Shown here piece after piece: positions 4,429-8,227 of a stretch of DNA of 8,227 nt (position 1 is the stretch's first letter; every line of letters begins with the position of its first letter). The notes beneath the pieces were generated by a model, which saw nothing but the letters and a program-made list of their open reading frames with translations, was not told where the DNA came from and ran no database searches. Origin of the DNA: Clostridia bacterium (GTDB lineage: Bacteria; Bacillota; Clostridia; Lutisporales; Lutisporaceae); assembly GCA_029256365.1 (NCBI GenBank), contig JAQSYB010000071.1, positions 1-8,227 of the forward strand, read 5' to 3'. A program made the translations under genes and the position numbers.

Positions 4429-7185
4429 TTACGAATCCCTATTCTTTTTCTTATTTAATAATGCAGATGTATCAAGATTTTCTTCCTTTTGCTTCTTTGG
4501 CTTAGGAATAACCTTCGTTTCTTGATACTCTGGTTGTATTACTATTTCTGGCTTTTTCTTCTCTTTTGGCTGAATGGTATGCATCACAGGCTTTTTCTTT
4601 ATTACAAAATACTTTGCTTTAAGCCTTGATAAGCTTTCCTCTACTTTGTTCAAGGGTAAATTTAACCTTCTTAATGCGATGTCTATCAAAAATATGATAA
4701 TTGCCATGATCAGCAAAAATGGTGTAATATCTACTGCGCCATAAATGTCCTTCATTTTGCCCTTATAAACATCCTCCGGCTTTTCAATATATATTGCATT
4801 TGTTTCCTTCGCCAAACGTTCTACATGATCACTTTTTTGATCCAATCTATATTCCGGAGAATATTGAATGGATACCCCTGTACTTGCTGCACCAACGGTT
4901 TCTCCGTTTTCCTTTTGCAGCACCTTGATCAAGTAAGCACCCTGACTTTTTATATCAAAATCCCCACTGTATTGTCCCGGTACGGTGGGATAAAGGGATA
5001 TTTCCTGACTTGACATATCCGGCGCAACGACTATAGCGGTTGTCTCCAGCTGCTGACCTCCCGTCTCTGCCTCTACGCTGATAACGCCCTTCCCTCCCTG
5101 CTGTACTACCTCTGCTGTGATGTAGTCACTTTCATATTTTTCTATCGTCCAGTTTATCATGTTTTGCCAGAGCTTGATGTTGTCGCTCCAACCTACATAA
5201 TTCGCACTCCATTTACCTGTAATATCCGAATTCCATGCGATTGTCTTACCCAAGCCGTACTGCCAAACTGTCAGTATAGGGTCTTCCTGATCGCTGGCCA
5301 GCAGCATCCGTGCAGTACTTTTCGGTGTAGCAGCAACATAGCCTAACAGCGATGGCAATCCCTTTGATGCCGCATCCGCTATGATATTATGCTGATTGGT
5401 GATAATAGGAGTAAACTCCCTGTTATTCAGGTATGCTCTTGCCGCGATAAAGGTTTCCTTGGCAAATATTCTGGGAATGTTATCTCCTGCATCTGTATAA
5501 TAAAATCTCCCCTTGGCACCCTTTGCTATATTCTCCAGCAAGGTAACATCAGCACCTTGACCAACCGCCACTGTAGAGGCTGTTATGTTTTCTTTGTTCA
5601 TCTTCTCGACCAGCGCTTCATAGCCCGTTCTCTCTGCTTGGCCGTCCGTCAGTAGTATAATATGCTTGATTTTTGCATCTACCTTGCTGATTTTCTCATA
5701 GCCCTCTTCTAATGCAGGTATAATACTTGTGCCGCCTCCCGGCCTGATCGTACCGATTGCATCTGCAATCACATCTGCATTGTTCACCTTTTGGGGCTCT
5801 ACGACCCAATAAACTGTATCATCAAAGGCGATTACTCCTATGCTGTCCTTTTCTCGTAAAGAATCAAGGGTTCTGACAGCAGCTTCCTTGGCAATATCTA
5901 AATTGGTAATACCGCCTCTTCCCTCTGTCATACTGCCAGATTTATCAATAATCAGCAGTATAGCCATATCCGGTATTTCTTTTTTGCCTTTCAGCTCCAT
6001 ATTGACTGGAAGAACCTTTTCCAAGGGAGTCTTATAATAACCGCCTAAGGCAAAGGAATTCTCTCCTCCTGTTGCAATCAATCCTCCAGCAAGGTCTTTG
6101 ACATAGCTCTCAACGGAGTTCATAAAGCCCTCATTGAGGTTTTCTGAAGAAACATTGCAAAGTATCACTGATTTGTATTTCGACAGCTCTTCCAGGGTAC
6201 TCGGTGCATAAAAGGCCTCCGCCTTATCATATTCAATATTTGATGCTTGAAGTATTTTTTCTACTTCCGAGGATTCTCCTGCCGCATCCTCTAGAACTAG
6301 AACCCTAGGCTTGTCAAGTACATCCGTAAAGGTGGATGCCTCATTGTTTCTAGTATCGGTGTCTATATCTGGCTCTAGAACAGCACGATAGCTTTTGAAG
6401 CCGCCTATTTCAGCTGTATCACTGAAAACAAATTTATTGTTCCCCTTTTGCAGCTCTACTCTTTGCTCTGCCACCTTCGTTCTACCGCTTATCAATGTAA
6501 GCTTCGCACCTGTTTTTACTTTGCTGTTTATATTTACAACAATATTGAATTGTTCACCTATTCTCAAACGCTGAGGTACCGTTACGCTTTCTACAGCTGC
6601 TTCCTCATCTATATTTCTCTCCAGCTTATGAATCTTAAGCTCTATATTCTGTTCCAGCAGTGTAGCTGCCAATCTGGCACTGTTGCCAGCGTTTTCCTCT
6701 TCATCTGTAAGCAGAACAATTCTTTTTTTACTGTTTTGCGGCATGAGGGAAATTGCAGTATTAAGGGCTTCTTCTACATTTGTATAGATCCCCCTAGGAT
6801 TGCTTTCAATCTTATTAAAAATAGCATCCTTTGCAACAAAGCTTTCTATCAAAGCATTGTCTCCAAAGGAAAGAACTCCTATTTGATCCTTGGAGCTCTT
6901 CTGATTGATTGCTTCTCTTACAAAGCTTTCAATGGTTTGACGCTCTTCTTGCATACTATCCGATGCATCCATGACAAACAAAGTGGTCGTCGTATCAACA
7001 CTCCACTTTAGATTTACACCAGTCAATGCCAATATCATTAGTATGAGAAACAAGGTTCTGCATATTAAAATAAGCTGTTTTCTAAGCTTATACATATTCC
7101 CTAACTTTTTTGAGGTAGCCCATACAAATAGCAGCACCACAGGTATAAACAAAAGCATGTAAAGCTTTTGAAAATTAATAACCAC
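4429..7185 (-). CDS. Large membrane protein with two von Willebrand A domains and a glutamine-amidotransferase-like segment
   Basis: Numbered from a GTG at 7185 (918 residues). Two membrane helices (about 7-25 and 37-56) are joined by a Lys/Arg-rich loop, a BatA-like start. VWA domain 1 (about 68-190) has MIDAS residues DASDS (73-77), Thr135 and Asp161. A beta-rich stretch follows, then an amidotransferase-like fold (about 292-395) with GGENSFALGGY but no evident catalytic Cys elbow. VWA domain 2 (about 406-580) has DKSGS (414-418), Thr486 and Asp514. A third helix lies at about 822-838, then an 80-residue Lys/Pro-rich tail. The positive-inside rule puts both VWA domains outside the cell and the tail inside. 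MIDAS sites normally bind a metal ion and a protein ligand. The frame is open to a TTG at 7215, but GGGTGGTG seven bases before the GTG favours the shorter form. The start overlaps the preceding gene, and a terminator follows the stop. The cellular role is unknown. Confidence 0.88.
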   Translation of the reverse strand: MVINFQKLYMLLFIPVVLLFVWATSKKLGNMYKLRKQLILICRTLFLILMILALTGVNLKWSVDTTTTLFVMDASDSMQEERQTIESFVREAINQKSSKDQIGVLSFGDNALIESFVAKDAIFNKIESNPRGIYTNVEEALNTAISLMPQNSKKRIVLLTDEEENAGNSARLAATLLEQNIELKIHKLERNIDEEAAVESVTVPQRLRIGEQFNIVVNINSKVKTGAKLTLISGRTKVAEQRVELQKGNNKFVFSDTAEIGGFKSYRAVLEPDIDTDTRNNEASTFTDVLDKPRVLVLEDAAGESSEVEKILQASNIEYDKAEAFYAPSTLEELSKYKSVILCNVSSENLNEGFMNSVESYVKDLAGGLIATGGENSFALGGYYKTPLEKVLPVNMELKGKKEIPDMAILLIIDKSGSMTEGRGGITNLDIAKEAAVRTLDSLREKDSIGVIAFDDTVYWVVEPQKVNNADVIADAIGTIRPGGGTSIIPALEEGYEKISKVDAKIKHIILLTDGQAERTGYEALVEKMNKENITASTVAVGQGADVTLLENIAKGAKGRFYYTDAGDNIPRIFAKETFIAARAYLNNREFTPIITNQHNIIADAASKGLPSLLGYVAATPKSTARMLLASDQEDPILTVWQYGLGKTIAWNSDITGKWSANYVGWSDNIKLWQNMINWTIEKYESDYITAEVVQQGGKGVISVEAETGGQQLETTAIVVAPDMSSQEISLYPTVPGQYSGDFDIKSQGAYLIKVLQKENGETVGAASTGVSIQYSPEYRLDQKSDHVERLAKETNAIYIEKPEDVYKGKMKDIYGAVDITPFLLIMAIIIFLIDIALRRLNLPLNKVEESLSRLKAKYFVIKKKPVMHTIQPKEKKKPEIVIQPEYQETKVIPKPKKQKEENLDTSALLNKKKNRDS

Positions 7186-8227
7186 GTATATACACCACCC
7201 ATTCCACTGCAGCAATCAGCAGTACTAAAATCATCAACCAAGACGCTATTCGCCTGCCGGTTACAAAGGCCTTAGCTGCTTCTAGCTCTGCACTTTGAGA
7301 TGTCTGCTGTGCCCTAGTATTTGATTCTGTATCAGTAGGAAAATTCACAGCAAACAGAGATTGGACTTGCTCTGCTTCTAGTCTTTGTATCAGTTTATAT
7401 ACCCCAATTTCTTCCGTGTTTTCAAAGGGAAGTATGGGATACTTAAGCTCTACATCATAGTGCTTGTTTTCAGCACTTTCTATAAAAGCTTCCTTTGCAT
7501 CGGGCATGGGATTGATTTCTACTGCCTCACCGCTTTTATATACAGATTTTTCCCCTGATGAAACATTGATTAGATAGCCTGCTATATTATTCATAAACAC
7601 AGGATACTCCGGCATCAATACAAAATCACTGTTATGCAAGTCAAAGGCAATTACTGCTGTCTTACGTTCTCTGTATTGGCCTATAAAGGCTGCAGTGTTT
7701 CCCCCTACCTCCAGCAGCTTATCCGCATAATATGGCAGTTCAACAGCTTTGAGCTTGGATACAGCGAAGCTTGTATTTTCTAGATACTTCGTCAAACTAT
7801 GGGATACTGCATTTACAGTACCACCTTCTATTTCCCCCTGGACTTCTGCCAAGGCACTGCCAGAGGGTGGATTAAGCAGCATGATGCTGCCCTTTTGCGG
7901 AAAGCTGGCTGGTATAGTGCCGTCATAAATATATAAATCATACTCCCCTTGAATTTCATCTCCTGGGTTGGATTTATAAAGCTCGACATTATCAATGATG
8001 GAGAATGCCTTTTCTATAAATATATTACTCTGCGAAACCAGCAATACTTTTTGAAGCTGCGATGGTTTTACAACGTCATATATCACGTTGTCCATGCCCA
8101 GTCCATCTTCTTCATTCAGTTCTGCATAAATATAGCTTATATCCTTGCCGACTCCCTCAGCTAGAATACTTTTGCTCTCTCCTGCTCTCAATTCTATATT
8201 TTTAATGTCCAATACATTTTCATTGCC
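7175..8227 (-). CDS. BatA-like membrane protein, C-terminal part (5' end outside the window)
   Basis: About 350 residues are visible. The frame is open through the right edge, so the true start lies beyond it; the TTG at 8212 is unlikely to be the start because it has no convincing ribosome binding site and the frame continues upstream. The visible part has a Rossmann-like stretch (LQKVLLVSQSN... and later EYDLYIYDG). Next comes a segment like the conserved end of BatA-type proteins (TAVIAFDLHNSDFVLMPEYP, then FMNNIAGYL). A single C-terminal membrane helix (WLMILVLLIAAVEWVVYI) precedes a very short tail. The missing N-terminus would be expected to hold two membrane helices and possibly a VWA domain, by analogy with the family. 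It precedes and slightly overlaps the two-VWA gene, so both lie in one operon. MoxR-type ATPase and DUF58 genes would be expected further upstream, outside the window. Confidence 0.75.
   Translation of the reverse strand, partial: GNENVLDIKNIELRAGESKSILAEGVGKDISYIYAELNEEDGLGMDNVIYDVVKPSQLQKVLLVSQSNIFIEKAFSIIDNVELYKSNPGDEIQGEYDLYIYDGTIPASFPQKGSIMLLNPPSGSALAEVQGEIEGGTVNAVSHSLTKYLENTSFAVSKLKAVELPYYADKLLEVGGNTAAFIGQYRERKTAVIAFDLHNSDFVLMPEYPVFMNNIAGYLINVSSGEKSVYKSGEAVEINPMPDAKEAFIESAENKHYDVELKYPILPFENTEEIGVYKLIQRLEAEQVQSLFAVNFPTDTESNTRAQQTSQSAELEAAKAFVTGRRIASWLMILVLLIAAVEWVVYIRGY
7193..7200 (-). promoter_or_regulatory. Ribosome binding site inside the upstream gene, setting a GTG start
   Basis: On the minus strand GGGTGGTG (7200..7193) lies seven bases before GTG at 7185 and inside the last codons of the BatA-like gene. 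It differs from the ideal GGAGGTG core at one position. It implies translational coupling, with an overlap of 11 bases between the two genes. Confidence 0.55.

Noticed and set aside
6448..7011. Plus-strand open frame of 187 codons inside the VWA gene
   Set aside because: It is antisense to a well-supported gene and its Cys/Tyr/Phe-rich translation looks like a frame shadow.
8197..8212. TTG at 8212 as the true start of the BatA-like gene
   Set aside because: The frame stays open to the window edge with no stop and no good ribosome binding site, so the gene is more simply read as truncated.
1..8227. CRISPR arrays, transfer or ribosomal RNA genes, insertion sequences, attachment sites
   Set aside because: No regularly spaced repeats, RNA gene signatures, transposase motifs or flanking inverted repeats were found on either strand.

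Overview
This window looks like a low-GC Gram-positive anaerobe (Bacillota, most likely a clostridium-type organism). The DNA is AT-rich, Shine-Dalgarno sites are strong and purine-rich, promoters are sigma-A-like with 17-base spacers, and exported proteins carry lipoprotein signal peptides ending in Cys. Species cannot be named from the sequence alone.

Left part (1-2330): at the left edge a minus-strand gene begins and runs out of the window; only its first six codons are visible, but its promoter and ribosome binding site are clear. Diverging from it is a two-component system: a histidine kinase with seven membrane segments and an overlapping NarL/FixJ-type response regulator. A hairpin terminator is built into the last codons of the regulator.

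Middle (2435-4314): two lipoprotein genes form a likely extracytoplasmic flavin redox pair. The first is a small FMN-binding carrier (single FMN_bind domain, SGAT flavinylation motif). The second is a FAD-containing, fumarate-reductase-like oxidoreductase. In the family these two modules are often fused in one chain; here they are split and separately anchored. By eye alignment the FAD enzyme keeps one half of the fumarate-reductase substrate site (His406, Glu436, Arg446). It lacks the usual substrate His (Arg273 instead) and the proton-donating Arg (Pro311 instead), so its substrate is probably not fumarate. The adjacent two-component system is the obvious candidate regulator, giving a sense-and-reduce module: a membrane sensor detects a compound or redox state, the regulator switches on the pair, and the FMN lipoprotein passes electrons to the FAD lipoprotein at the cell surface. 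This is inference from gene order; the electron source and the ApbE flavin transferase are not in the window.

Right part (4367-8227, minus strand): the last two genes of an unrelated operon converge on the flavin pair, with two hairpin terminators between them. They encode a BatA-like membrane protein (5' end outside the window) and a large membrane protein with two von Willebrand A domains around a glutamine-amidotransferase-like segment. Such pairs usually sit at the end of MoxR ATPase / DUF58 / VWA clusters linked to envelope functions. These genes look visibly richer in G+C than the two-component system.
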